From contig NZ_JAAAMJ010000016.1 in assembly GCF_010500835.1 (NCBI RefSeq), positions 1 through 64,000 on the forward strand: DNA of 64,000 bases. Reading direction: 5' to 3'. Origin of the DNA: Aurantimonas aggregata (GTDB lineage: Bacteria > Pseudomonadota > Alphaproteobacteria > Rhizobiales > Rhizobiaceae). Of the stretch, positions 54,588-63,275 are shown in pieces. The notes beneath the pieces are model-generated. The model was not told where the DNA came from. It worked only from the letters and a program-made list of their open reading frames with translations, and searched no databases. Numbering within the stretch: position 1 is the first letter of the stretch; each line of letters opens with the position of its first letter. The position numbers and the translations under genes were made by a program.

Positions 54588-55099
54588 TGCCCGAAGCGGG
54601 CGAGCAGCCGCGCGACGCGCTCCTGCGGCCAGCGGCGCACGACGAGCGGCTCGCCGGGGCGGACGTCGACGCCTTCGCCGGGCCCGAGCGTTACGGTGCC
54701 GGAGCCCTGCCGGGCCGCTACCTGCACCGCGCCGCGCGAGACGAACACCGCGGTGGCGCCGGCCTCGACATCGACCGCGTAGATGGTGCCCCGCACCGAG
54801 GCGATCGCGTGCGGCGTCTGGATCTGGAAGCTGCGGGGCGGCGTCAGGTCGATCAGCACCGCTCGGCCGGAGAGGGCAACGCTGGTGGGAGCGGCACCGG
54901 CGGCAGGCGCGCGGATCGTGATGGCGGCGGCGGCTTCCGCCTCGATCACCAGTCCGCCGGGACATCGGATCATCGCGCGGGGCGGATTGCCCAGGGTGGA
55001 GGACGTGCAGCCCGAAGCCTGCTGGGCCGCCGTCGCTCCGACTGAGAGGCAAAGGAAGGCCAGGATAGCCGCCATTCTGGCCGCAGATACCGTTATCAT
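54584..55099 (-). CDS. FecR-domain protein
   Basis: A 171-aa exported protein with a signal peptide (cleavage ~residue 25, ...GATAAQQ). A FecR-type beta domain is visible: SFQIQTPHAIASVRGTIYAV by position, FVSRGAVQVAA, VTLGPGEGVDV. No sigma factor or TonB receptor is adjacent, so it is not a classical iron-dicitrate FecR. Its coupling to the CHASE2 cyclase suggests a periplasmic partner or ligand for that sensor (inference). GAGGAG precedes the ATG. Confidence 0.85.
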   Translation of the reverse strand: MITVSAARMAAILAFLCLSVGATAAQQASGCTSSTLGNPPRAMIRCPGGLVIEAEAAAAITIRAPAAGAAPTSVALSGRAVLIDLTPPRSFQIQTPHAIASVRGTIYAVDVEAGATAVFVSRGAVQVAARQGSGTVTLGPGEGVDVRPGEPLVVRRWPQERVARLLARFGQ

Positions 55100-55203
55100 G
55101 CGTCACTCCTCGAACCCGGCGGCCGTCAGTGGCTACCACTCGACTGCCAGTATGCGCTTGTCTCGGGCGTGCCCCAACGGCTCTGCGCCGGCGCTCCGAC
55201 GCG

Positions 55204-56196
55204 TCAGCCGGCGAGGAAGCGGGCGTAGCTCGCCAGGTCGACATTGCCGCCGCTGACGATCACCCCCACCCGGCGGCCTTCGCATGCCACCGCGCCGCTG
55301 AAGGCGGCGGCTGCCGCGAGGGACCCGGTCGGCTCGACGACCATCTTCATCCGCTGGGCAAAGAAGCGCATGGCCTCGACCAGCGCCTCATCGGGCACCG
55401 TGACGATGTCGCTCGCCAATTCCCGGACGATCGGGAAGGTAAGTTGGCCGAGATGGGTGGTCAGCGCGCCGTCGGCGATGGAGCGGGGCACGGGAATGGT
55501 GACGATCTCGCCCCTGGCCAGCGACTGCCGGCCGTCGTCGCCGGCTTCCGGCTCGACGCCGATCACCTGGCAGCCGGGCGACATCGCGGCGGCGGCCAGG
55601 GCGCATCCGGACAGGAGGCCACCGCCGCCAAGGCAGACGAGGAGCATGTCGAGCGGGCCGGTCGCCTCGATCAGCTCGGCGGCCGCCGTGCCCTGGCCGG
55701 CGATGACCTCGAGATGGTCGTAAGGCGGGATCAGCGTCAGCCCGCGCTCGGCGGCGAGATCGCGGGCCAGTGTCTCGCGGTCCTCGGTGTAACGATCATA
55801 GGTGACTACCTCGGCGCCGTAGCCTCGCGTCGCCGCCATCTTCATCGCGGGCGAATCGATCGGCATCAGGATCGTCGCCGACACGTCCAGCAGCCGGCTC
55901 GCCAGGGCGATCGCCTGGGCGTGGTTGCCGGAGGAATAGGCCATGACGCCGCGCCGGCGTGCTTCGGGCGGCAGCGCGGCGATGGCGTTGTAGGCGCCGC
56001 GGAACTTGAAGGCGCCGGCCCGCTGCAGATTCTCGCATTTGAAGAACAGCCGGCCGCCGGTGCGCTCGTCGGCGAAGCGCGAGGTCAGCACGGGGGTGCG
56101 ATGCGCGATGCCGTCGAGGCGCCCGCGCGCCGCTTCGATGTCGGCGAAAACCGGCAGGCCGGTGCTGCTGCCGGCTTCCAGAACCGAAACTGCCAT
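55204..56196 (-). CDS. Threonine/serine dehydratase-like PLP enzyme
   Basis: A 330-aa fold-type II PLP enzyme. FKCENLQRAGAFKFRGAYNA holds the PLP lysine (~residue 63), SSGNHAQA binds the substrate carboxylate, and GGGGLLSG holds the phosphate. It lacks a C-terminal ACT domain, so it is of the catabolic TdcB or serine racemase type rather than biosynthetic IlvA. It converts Thr or Ser to the keto acid and ammonia, or racemises Ser. The ATG at 56196 is chosen; 56217 (better placed near GGAG) is possible. It is divergent from hydroxypyruvate isomerase. Confidence 0.86.
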   Translation of the reverse strand: MAVSVLEAGSSTGLPVFADIEAARGRLDGIAHRTPVLTSRFADERTGGRLFFKCENLQRAGAFKFRGAYNAIAALPPEARRRGVMAYSSGNHAQAIALASRLLDVSATILMPIDSPAMKMAATRGYGAEVVTYDRYTEDRETLARDLAAERGLTLIPPYDHLEVIAGQGTAAAELIEATGPLDMLLVCLGGGGLLSGCALAAAAMSPGCQVIGVEPEAGDDGRQSLARGEIVTIPVPRSIADGALTTHLGQLTFPIVRELASDIVTVPDEALVEAMRFFAQRMKMVVEPTGSLAAAAAFSGAVACEGRRVGVIVSGGNVDLASYARFLAG

Positions 56197-56270
56197 AGGT
56201 GTGCGTTCTCCGCGCATTGCGAGGTGCCCGTTCAACGGCATCTCGCGTTGTGGTGCATGATAGCCGCGCC

Positions 56271-56283
56271 TGGCATATTGCCA
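56271..56283. promoter_or_regulatory. Palindrome in the divergent promoter before hyi
   Basis: TGGCA-TAT-TGCCA is a perfect 13-bp palindrome, 75 bp before the dehydratase-like start and 145 bp before hyi. It has the look of a repressor operator; its owner is unknown. Confidence 0.4.
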
Positions 56284-56427
56284 AGCACCGCGATCACAGC
56301 GAAGCGCGGCTGGCGAGTCCTTGCTTTTCCTCCTCTTGCCGCTTCGGCTATGGATGCGCCAGTCTTTCCGGTTACCGCTGTCGGCAAACAGCCGTTGGCA
56401 CCGCGACGCCGCCAGGGAGTTCCACCG

Positions 56428-57198
56428 ATGCCGCGCTTTTCCGCCAATCTCGGATTCCTGTGGACGGGGATGAGCCTGCCCGATGCGATCCGTTCTGCTC
56501 ACCGCGTCGGCTTCTCGGCGGTGGAGTGCCACTGGCCCTATGACGAGGATGTCGGCGCGGTGCGCGACGCGCTTGCCGAGACCGGGCTGCCGATGCTCGG
56601 CATCAACACGCGCAAAGGGCCTGATGCCGGGGATTTCGGGCTGGCCGCCATGCCGGGCCGCGAGGCCGAGGCGCGCGCGGCGATCGACGAGGCCTTCGCC
56701 TACGGCGCCGCGATCGGCGCGTCCGCTGTCCACGTGATGGCCGGGAAGTCGCTCGGCGCAGACGGCGCGGCGGAAGCGTTCGAAGCCAATTTGCACCATG
56801 CCTGCGAGCTTGCGGCGGGACATGGAATGACCGTGCTGATCGAGCCGCTGAACCATCGCGATGCGCCCGGCTACTTCCTCGTCGGCATCGAGAATGCAGC
56901 GGCGATCATCGCGCGGGTCGGCCGGCCGGAGCTGAAGATCATGTTCGACTGCTACCATACGCAGATCACCCAAGGCGACCTGCTGCGTCGCTTCGAGGCG
57001 CACCGGGCGCTGATCGGCCATGTCCAGATCGCCGCCGTGCCGTCGCGGGCCGAGCCGGACGAGGGCGAGATCGCCTATGACTGGCTGCTGCCGGCGATCG
57101 ACGCGCTCGGCTATGACGGCTTCGTCGGCGCCGAATACCGGCCACGCGCCGGCACGGACGAGGGGCTCGGCTGGCTTGCCGGGATGCGGTCGGCCTGA
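56428..57198 (+). CDS. hyi: Hydroxypyruvate isomerase family protein
   Basis: A 256-aa TIM-barrel sugar isomerase/epimerase. SANLGFLWT, VECHWPYDEDV, the metal Glu in VLIEPLNHRDAPGYFL, MFDCYHTQI (Asp, His) and GAEYRP (Glu) are Hyi landmarks. It interconverts hydroxypyruvate and tartronate semialdehyde in glyoxylate metabolism. No gcl or glxR is adjacent, so the route is not confirmed. GGGAG precedes the ATG at 56428. 11 bp before xth. Confidence 0.88.
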   Translation: MPRFSANLGFLWTGMSLPDAIRSAHRVGFSAVECHWPYDEDVGAVRDALAETGLPMLGINTRKGPDAGDFGLAAMPGREAEARAAIDEAFAYGAAIGASAVHVMAGKSLGADGAAEAFEANLHHACELAAGHGMTVLIEPLNHRDAPGYFLVGIENAAAIIARVGRPELKIMFDCYHTQITQGDLLRRFEAHRALIGHVQIAAVPSRAEPDEGEIAYDWLLPAIDALGYDGFVGAEYRPRAGTDEGLGWLAGMRSA

Positions 57199-57209
57199 GC
57201 GCGCCGGCG

Positions 57210-58022
57210 GTGCGGATCGCGACCTTCAACGTCAACGGCGTCAACGGACGCCTCGCCGTTCTCTTGCGCTGGCTGGAGGAGACGACGCCGGACGTCGTCT
57301 GCCTGCAGGAATTGAAGGCGCCCGATGGCAAGTTTCCGGCGACCGCGATCGAGAAGGCCGGCTACGGCGCGATTTGGCACGGGCAGCGCAGCTGGAACGG
57401 CGTCGCGATCCTGGCGCGCGGCACCCAACCACTGGAAACACGGCGCGGCCTGCCCGGCGAGGATGCGGACGAGCAGAGCCGCTACATCGAGGCGGCGGTG
57501 CGAGGCGTCCTTATCGGCTGCCTGTATCTCCCGAACGGCAACCCGGCCCCGGGCCCGAAATTCGACTACAAGCTGCGCTGGTTCCAGCGCCTCGCCAACC
57601 ACGCCAAGATGCTGATCGAGACCGGCGCGCCCGTGGTGCTGGCCGGCGACTACAACGTCATGCCGACCGAGCTCGATGTCTACAAGCCGGAGCGTTGGGA
57701 GGGCGACGCCCTTTTCCGGCCGGAAGTTCGGGCGGCTTTCGCCGGGCTTCTGGATCAGGGCTGGCTCGACGCGCTGCGGGCGCTGCATCCGGACGCGGTG
57801 ATCTACACGTTCTGGGACTATCTGCGGAACGCCTATGGACGCAACGCCGGCCTGCGGCTCGATCATTTCCTGCTCAGCCCGGCGATCGCACCGCGTCTGG
57901 CCGCGGCCGGCGTCGACAGAGACATGCGCGGTTGGGAAAAGGCGAGCGACCACGCGCCGACCTGGATCGAACTCGCCGACACGCCGTTGAAGCGGCGGCG
58001 ACGCCCGGTCAAGGAGAGCTGA
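57210..58022 (+). CDS. xth: Exodeoxyribonuclease III
   Basis: A 270-aa AP endonuclease/exonuclease of the EEP fold for base-excision repair. Catalytic residues are visible in FNVNGV (Asn), LQELKA (Glu), GDYNVMP (Asp, Asn), LRLDHFLLS (Asp) and SDHAPTW (Asp-His). I assign a GTG start at 57210, 11 bp after hyi. It is followed after 1 bp by the DUF1810 gene. Length is normal for XthA. Confidence 0.93.
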   Translation: MRIATFNVNGVNGRLAVLLRWLEETTPDVVCLQELKAPDGKFPATAIEKAGYGAIWHGQRSWNGVAILARGTQPLETRRGLPGEDADEQSRYIEAAVRGVLIGCLYLPNGNPAPGPKFDYKLRWFQRLANHAKMLIETGAPVVLAGDYNVMPTELDVYKPERWEGDALFRPEVRAAFAGLLDQGWLDALRALHPDAVIYTFWDYLRNAYGRNAGLRLDHFLLSPAIAPRLAAAGVDRDMRGWEKASDHAPTWIELADTPLKRRRRPVKES

Positions 58023-58023
58023 G

Positions 58024-58461
58024 ATGGATGCCAAGTCCAACGATCTCGCACGATTCGTCGACGCGCAGGACCCGGTCATTGCCACGGTCCTGGCGGAACT
58101 CGCCGCCGGCCGGAAGCAGAGCCACTGGATGTGGTTCGTCTTCCCGCAGCTTGACGGTCTCGGCCGCTCGCCGACCGCGCAGTTCTACGCCCTCGCGTCG
58201 CTCGATGAAGCGCGCGCCTATCTCAATCATGTCGTGCTCGGGCCCCGCCTCAGGCGCTGCACGGAGACGGTGCTGGGGGTCGAGGGCCGCTCGGCCAACG
58301 CCATCTTCGGGGCGCCGGACGACATGAAGTTCCATTCGTCGATGACGCTGTTCGCCAAGGCCGCCGACGAGGATGCGCTGTTTCGACGGGCGCTGGACCG
58401 GCTCTTCGGCGGCCGGATGGACGCGGGGACGCTGGCGTTGCTCGGCCAGAACGAGGGGTGA
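58024..58461 (+). CDS. DUF1810 family protein
   Basis: A 145-aa conserved protein, mostly helical. Family features are LARFVDAQD, the SHWMWFVFPQLDGLGRS block and DDMKFHSSMTLF. The function of the family is unknown. It starts 1 nt after the xth stop, so it is co-translated with xth in hyi-xth-DUF1810. Confidence 0.9.
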   Translation: MDAKSNDLARFVDAQDPVIATVLAELAAGRKQSHWMWFVFPQLDGLGRSPTAQFYALASLDEARAYLNHVVLGPRLRRCTETVLGVEGRSANAIFGAPDDMKFHSSMTLFAKAADEDALFRRALDRLFGGRMDAGTLALLGQNEG

Positions 58462-58492
58462 CCGGCCTCGACCGGGCCGTCACGACCAGGGC

Positions 58493-58894
58493 TTAGCCGT
58501 CCTGGCGATCGCAATCGATCGCGGCGGGCACGGCTTCCGACGGCTCCGGCCGGGTTGCGACGAAGAGGCCGGCGCCGGCCAAAGCGAGGAACTGGATCAG
58601 AAGCACCGTCGTGCCGACGCCGACGAGCCAGCTGCCGGCGAAGGTGACGGCCATCACCGCCAGTGCGGTGCGCTTGGCCCGTCGGCTGATCGTGCCGCCG
58701 TCGCGCCAGTTGCGGATGGGCGGCCCGAGGTGGGAATGGCCAATCAGCCAGGCTTCGAGCCGCGGCGAGCCGCGCGAGAAGGCGAAAGCGCTGAGCAGCA
58801 GGAAGGGCGTTGCCGGCACGAGCGGGAGCACCACGCCGGCGGCGCCGGCGACGAGGGAAAGGCCTCCAAGGAGGATCCAGAGCCACCGCATCAT
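58493..58894 (-). CDS. DUF454 (YbaN) family membrane protein
   Basis: A 133-aa inner-membrane protein with three to four helices. GLSLVAGAAGVVLPLVPATPFLLLSAFAFSRGS (residues ~10-42) followed by WLIGHSHLGPPIRNWRD is the DUF454 signature. Function unknown. GGGAGACGA precedes the tandem ATG at 58894. It converges on the DUF1810 gene. Confidence 0.9.
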   Translation of the reverse strand: MMRWLWILLGGLSLVAGAAGVVLPLVPATPFLLLSAFAFSRGSPRLEAWLIGHSHLGPPIRNWRDGGTISRRAKRTALAVMAVTFAGSWLVGVGTTVLLIQFLALAGAGLFVATRPEPSEAVPAAIDCDRQDG

Positions 58895-59161
58895 TCGTCT
58901 CCCGGCCGCCGCCCGGCCGTTTCTCCCGCGGCAGATAGGGGCGGCAGGGGCAGGAAGCCAGATGCGAGGCGACGAGCGGCGCACGAAACGCTTTCCCATG
59001 TTATGCCGGCTGCCCCGCGTGCTCCGATGGCACGAGCGACGTGCCAGATGTGGCGCCGGACAACGGGCAGGAGATCGATTGAGCCGACATCTGACGAGAT
59101 ATGACGCCGCGATGACCCGGGCCGGGCTGCAAGACCGCCGGCCGCGGGCCGGGGGGAGCCG

Positions 59162-59785
59162 ATGACGTCATGGCTGCACCGGCAAAGGCTCGATGCCGTC
59201 CTGCGTGCCGTGCGGGCTTCGGGCGCGCGCAGCGTGCTGGATCTCGGCTGCGGCGATGGGGATCTGCTGACGGAGCTCGCCGGCGAACGGCAGATCGACC
59301 GGCTCGTCGGCATCGACCTGTCACACGAGGCGCTGGCGCGGCTGCGCACCCGGCTGGGGAGCCTGCTGGACGAAGGCGTCGAGCGCATCAAGCTCGTGCA
59401 CGGATCGCTGATCGAGGCCGGGCCGACCTATACCGGCTTCGACTGTGCGGTGCTGGTCGAGACCATCGAACATGTCGACCCAGCCCGCCTCGGTTCCCTC
59501 GAACGCGCCGTCTTTGCGGTGATGCGGCCGGCGACGGTGGTGGTCACCACCCCCAATGCCGAGTTCAACGGCCTGCTGGGCGTGCCCCCGAACCGCTTCC
59601 GGCATCCCGACCATCGCTTCGAGTGGGATCGGCCGCGTTTCCGCCAGTGGGCCGAAGGCGTCGCCTTGCGGAACCGCTATCAGGTGGCGTGCTCCGACAT
59701 TGCCGGAAACCACCGCGACCTCGGCGGCACGAGCCAGATGGCGGTGTTCGAGCGATTGCTCGCCGCAGATCAGGTCCCGGCATGA
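59162..59785 (+). CDS. Stand-alone Hen1-type RNA 3'-terminal 2'-O-methyltransferase domain
   Basis: A 207-aa class I SAM methyltransferase. The SAM site is VLDLGCGDGDLL (~residue 25). ETIEH at 100-104, then VVVTTPNAEFN and FRHPDHRFEW, are the specific motifs of Hen1. The metal ligands of Hen1 (Glu100, Glu103, His104 and a His at 148 or 151) are all present. Bacterial Hen1 has ~460 residues, with an N-terminal ligase-activating domain and a Pnkp partner in RNA repair. Here only the catalytic domain exists, and no Pnkp gene is in the window. GGGGGAGCCG precedes the ATG. Specificity for RNA 3' ends is inferred from motifs. Confidence 0.82.
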   Translation: MTSWLHRQRLDAVLRAVRASGARSVLDLGCGDGDLLTELAGERQIDRLVGIDLSHEALARLRTRLGSLLDEGVERIKLVHGSLIEAGPTYTGFDCAVLVETIEHVDPARLGSLERAVFAVMRPATVVVTTPNAEFNGLLGVPPNRFRHPDHRFEWDRPRFRQWAEGVALRNRYQVACSDIAGNHRDLGGTSQMAVFERLLAADQVPA

Positions 59786-59855
59786 CCTGGCCGGGCGATG
59801 GGCGTGCCGCCTGCAGGGACGGGTGCAGTGCGCATCCTCGCCATGCCCCGGGGAA

Positions 59856-59890
59856 CCGACCGCGGCAGCCGCATGGCCGCTCGCGGTCGG
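59856..59890. terminator. Bidirectional hairpin between the Hen1-like and heme-receptor genes
   Basis: CCGACCGCG (59856-59864) and CGCGGTCGG (59882-59890) are perfect arms with a GCC/GGC inner pair. It lies between convergent genes and lacks a T-tract. Confidence 0.6.
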
Positions 59891-59902
59891 GAGGCCGGAC
59901 GC

Positions 59903-62095
59903 TCAGAACTGGTAGGTCAGGTTCAGCTTGAACGAACGGCCAGGCTCGGAATAGTAGAGATCGGGCTGGGACGGGCTGTCGGGGACATTGACCGCATCGT
60001 AGTAGGTCTTGTCGAAGACGTTGAAGACGCCGCCGGCCACCTTGAAGCCGGGCAGGGCTTCGGGCGCATACCAAGCCGTCAGATCGACCACGCCGTAGCC
60101 CGGTGCCTCGTAGCCCTCGTCCACCTTGTCCCGGCGTGCCGCCAGCTTCGTCGAGACCTCGCCGCCCCATTCCAGCTGGGCGTAGCCGAGGCCGAGGATC
60201 GCCGTCAGCGGCGGTACGGAGTCGAGATAGGTGTCGTCCGTCAGGTTGCGGCCTTCGGCGTAGGCCAGCGAGCCGCGCGCCGTCCAGTAGTCGAGGAAGC
60301 GGACATGGCCGCCGAGCTCGACGCCGGAGATGCGGGCATCGGGAATGTTGCGGTAACTGGAGATGCCGCCCTGGGGGTAGAGACCTCCAGGAGGCGCCAG
60401 CTGAACGACGTCGATGAAGTTCTCGTACTCGGTCCGGAAGACGTTGATGTGGGCGCCGTAGTTCGCGTTCTCGTACTTCATGCCGATGTCGAAGCCGTTG
60501 CTGCGCTCGGCTTCCAGTTCGGGGTTGCCGGCGCGCAGATAGGTGCCGTCCGCGCCGAAGCGCGAGTAGAGTTCCGAGACGGTCGGCGCCCGGAAGCCCA
60601 TCGACCACTGCGCATAGGCAGTGAGTTCCGGCAAGAGGTCGTATTCGACGAGGATCTTGGGCGAGACCGCCGTGTCGCTGGAGCCGGGCGGCAGCGTCCC
60701 GTCATAGGCGGCGCTGCCGGCATATTCGTCGGTGAGCTGCGGTGTCTCCTCGTACCAGTCGAAGCGCAGGCCGGGCGTCAGGCGCAGGCGACCATCGTTG
60801 AAGCCCATCACATCTTCGGCGAAGAAGCTAACGGCGTTGCTGTCGACCTCCGGCGTGTCGGACTGGTTGGTGTGCAGATTGTTGCAGACCCTGAACGAGC
60901 CGGTATAGGGAAGGCGACAATTGTCCTCGCCGTAAGAATACTGGGTGGTCGTCGCGGTCCGCAACTCGGTGCCGAAGGTCAGCCGGTGCGAGACGATGCC
61001 GGTCTCGAAATTTTCCGTCGCATGGCCGTTGAAGCCGAAGGATTCCTCCGCAAAGCTGTTATCGCGGTAATAGGGGCCGACGACCGACGTCGAGCGGTAG
61101 GCGTCTATCGTCGAGTGCCGTTCGACGTTCTGGTAGTAAAGCACCGCCGAGGCCTCATCCAGCCAGCTAGCGCCCCAGTCCGGCGACAGATAGTCGTAGG
61201 TCAACATCGCGCGTTCGCGCTTGACGTCCTCGCCGGACGAATAATTCCCCGCCAGGTAGTTTCCCGTCGCGCCCTGGCTGGTGCGCGTGTCGATGTCGTC
61301 GTCGCGGCTGAAGATCTCGCCGGTGACGCCGAAGCGGTGCCCGCCCTCGACATATTGATGCAGCTTGGCAAGGATGTTGTACTGGTCGTAGTCCAGCGGG
61401 TTGGGCTCGGTCCGCGTCGCGCCGAGCGTGTCGATGTCGCCCTGGTTGTCTATCTCGTGGCCGCCGCGATAGCCGCCCTGGATCAGGGCGTAAGTGTTCT
61501 CGACGCGGATCGCCGCGGCGTTCGAGGTGAACCAGCTTTCGTCGACGGAATCGTAGCCGTTCTTGGTGAGGGCGCCGAGGGTCTTGTCGCCCGGCAGGAG
61601 GTCCTCGGGGTCGAGCGTGCGCAGAGCGAGGACGCCGCCGAGCGCGCCCGAGCCGAGCAGCGGGTCGGCGCCGCGCGTCAGGTCGAGCGCTGACAGCGAG
61701 CTGAAATCGAAGCTGTCGGCGCCGCCGCTGGCGCCGCGAACGACATCGGCGAGATAGGGCACCCGGATCCCGTCGATCGTGGTCAGCACGCGCGGCCCTT
61801 CCAGGCCGCGGATATTGATCGAACGCGTGGCGCGATTGAAGCTGATGCCGGCTTCCTCTGTGCGGCCGAGATCCTCGATGCTGTCGATCAGCTTGTTGTC
61901 GATGGTGGCACGCAGCGTGGTGCTGGTCGTGACCGTCCCGCCGACGCCATCTTGTGCCGCTGCTTCGCCTGACTCGATGATGACCGGGTCGAGGACAAGG
62001 TTGTCCTGCGTCGCGACGGTCTGTGCCCCCGCACCGCCCGTCAGAAGGGCCGAGACCGCCGCCCCCGTCATCATCGCTCGCATCATGTCACGCAT
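59903..62095 (-). CDS. TonB-dependent heme/hemoglobin receptor
   Basis: A 730-aa outer-membrane receptor of the hemoglobin/transferrin/lactoferrin family (ShmR/HmuR-like). After a signal peptide (~residues 1-24), a plug domain follows (~45-165: SINIRGLEGPRVLTTIDGIR by position) and then a 22-strand beta barrel. It contains the heme-receptor region with FRAPTVSELY, where receptors of this class have FRAP and NPEL boxes (here AGNPELEAERS). The last residue is Phe, as required for barrel insertion. The ATG at 62095 lies 8 nt behind GAGGGG; one at 62101 sits too close. It is divergent from hmuTU across an Irr-boxed promoter. Confidence 0.9.
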   Translation of the reverse strand: MRDMMRAMMTGAAVSALLTGGAGAQTVATQDNLVLDPVIIESGEAAAQDGVGGTVTTSTTLRATIDNKLIDSIEDLGRTEEAGISFNRATRSINIRGLEGPRVLTTIDGIRVPYLADVVRGASGGADSFDFSSLSALDLTRGADPLLGSGALGGVLALRTLDPEDLLPGDKTLGALTKNGYDSVDESWFTSNAAAIRVENTYALIQGGYRGGHEIDNQGDIDTLGATRTEPNPLDYDQYNILAKLHQYVEGGHRFGVTGEIFSRDDDIDTRTSQGATGNYLAGNYSSGEDVKRERAMLTYDYLSPDWGASWLDEASAVLYYQNVERHSTIDAYRSTSVVGPYYRDNSFAEESFGFNGHATENFETGIVSHRLTFGTELRTATTTQYSYGEDNCRLPYTGSFRVCNNLHTNQSDTPEVDSNAVSFFAEDVMGFNDGRLRLTPGLRFDWYEETPQLTDEYAGSAAYDGTLPPGSSDTAVSPKILVEYDLLPELTAYAQWSMGFRAPTVSELYSRFGADGTYLRAGNPELEAERSNGFDIGMKYENANYGAHINVFRTEYENFIDVVQLAPPGGLYPQGGISSYRNIPDARISGVELGGHVRFLDYWTARGSLAYAEGRNLTDDTYLDSVPPLTAILGLGYAQLEWGGEVSTKLAARRDKVDEGYEAPGYGVVDLTAWYAPEALPGFKVAGGVFNVFDKTYYDAVNVPDSPSQPDLYYSEPGRSFKLNLTYQF

Positions 62096-62238
62096 CGTCA
62101 TCGCCCCTCGCGCAGCGCCCCCGGACCCCTGCGCCGTCTGGAATTATTCCACGTTATACATTGTTAGATTTCCGGTATGACGCCACTTACTGAGGCAAAT
62201 GTTAGGGAGTCAACAGCAAATGAATATATAAATCTCAT

Positions 62239-62255
62239 TTTAGATGCATTCTAGA
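62239..62255. promoter_or_regulatory. ICE/Irr-box-like site 1
   Basis: TTTAGAT-GCA-TTCTAGA fits the iron-control element TTTAGAA-N3-TTCTAAA with two mismatches. It lies in the AT-rich divergent promoter between the heme receptor and hmuT, in a region with markedly lower GC than the rest of the window. Confidence 0.7.
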
Positions 62256-62270
62256 TGCTAACAATTCTAA

Positions 62271-62287
62271 ATTAGAAGAATTCTACT
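62271..62287. promoter_or_regulatory. ICE/Irr-box-like site 2
   Basis: ATTAGAA-GAA-TTCTACT matches the core TTAGAA-N3-TTCTA of the ICE motif. It starts 32 bp after the start of site 1, three helical turns. An overlapping TTCTAAATTAGAA palindrome lies at 62265-62277. Irr binding would link both heme operons to iron status. Confidence 0.72.
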
Positions 62288-62399
62288 GTACTTTTGATTA
62301 CGACTCTTCTTGACGGGTGCCGGTCTTTACGACAATCAGGCAGATGTACCTGAAGCCGGCTGCGGCCGAATTGTGCTCATCGAGCCAGAAGGATCGACC

Positions 62400-63275
62400 A
62401 TGCGCCTGTCCGCCATCGCTACTGCCGCCGTGTTGTGCGCCGTCGCCGCGCCGGCCGGCGCGCAAGCCGTCGCCGAGCCGCAGCGGGTGATCGCGATCGG
62501 CGGGGCGATCACCGAGATCCTCTATGCGCTGGGGGAGGAGGACCGCGTCGTCGCGGTCGACACGACGAGCCTCTACCCGCCGCAGGCGCTCGCCGAAAAA
62601 CCCAATGTCGGCTACATGCGCCAGCTCTCCGCCGAAGGCGTGCTGTCGCTCTCGCCCGACCTCATCCTGATGGATGACGGTGCCGGCCCGCAGCAGGCCG
62701 TCGACCTGATCGACGCGGCTGGGGTCGCCGTCCAGCACATGCCGACCGGGTACACGGTGGCGGAACTGACCGGAAAAGTCCGTACAGTTTCTGCCGCGGT
62801 GGGTAAGGCGGAAGCCGGCGAGACGATGGCCGGGACGATCGACGCGGGATTCGAGGCGCTCGCGGCCGACCTTGCCGGCATCGAGGACAGGAAGCGCGTC
62901 CTGTTCATTCTGTCGCTGGTCGACGGGCGGATCAACGCCGCCGGCAGCGGCACCGGCGCCGACGCCGTCATCCGGCTGGCGGGGGCGGAAAACGTCTTCG
63001 GCGATGTCGAGGGCTACAAGATCCTGTCGTCCGAGGCCGTCGCGGCGCTCGAGCCCGACGCCATCCTGATGGTGACGCGCCCTGGCCTCGAGGCCGTCGA
63101 TCCGCTGACGGTGCCGGGTCTCGCGGCAACCCCTGCCGGCCAGACGGGAACCGTCATCCGCATGGACGCGCTGCATCTCCTCGGCTTTGGTCCCCGCACG
63201 CCGGACGCCCTGCGGGAGCTCGCGGCCACGCTCTATCCGGGGATCGTCCCCGCCCGGACGGCAGATGTCCGCTAG
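62400..63275 (+). CDS. hmuT: Heme ABC transporter periplasmic binding protein
   Basis: A 291-aa cluster-A-II binding protein with signal peptide (cleavage after APAGA, ~residue 21). IAIGGAITEILYALGEEDRVVAVD (by position ~31-54), the PNVGYMRQLSAEGVLSLSPDLIL stretch with the heme-ligand Tyr, and GFGPRTPDALRELA are typical of HmuT. AGAAGGA precedes the ATG at 62400. It overlaps hmuU by 11 bp. Genes hmuS or hmuP are not in front as in some rhizobia. Confidence 0.92.
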   Translation: MRLSAIATAAVLCAVAAPAGAQAVAEPQRVIAIGGAITEILYALGEEDRVVAVDTTSLYPPQALAEKPNVGYMRQLSAEGVLSLSPDLILMDDGAGPQQAVDLIDAAGVAVQHMPTGYTVAELTGKVRTVSAAVGKAEAGETMAGTIDAGFEALAADLAGIEDRKRVLFILSLVDGRINAAGSGTGADAVIRLAGAENVFGDVEGYKILSSEAVAALEPDAILMVTRPGLEAVDPLTVPGLAATPAGQTGTVIRMDALHLLGFGPRTPDALRELAATLYPGIVPARTADVR

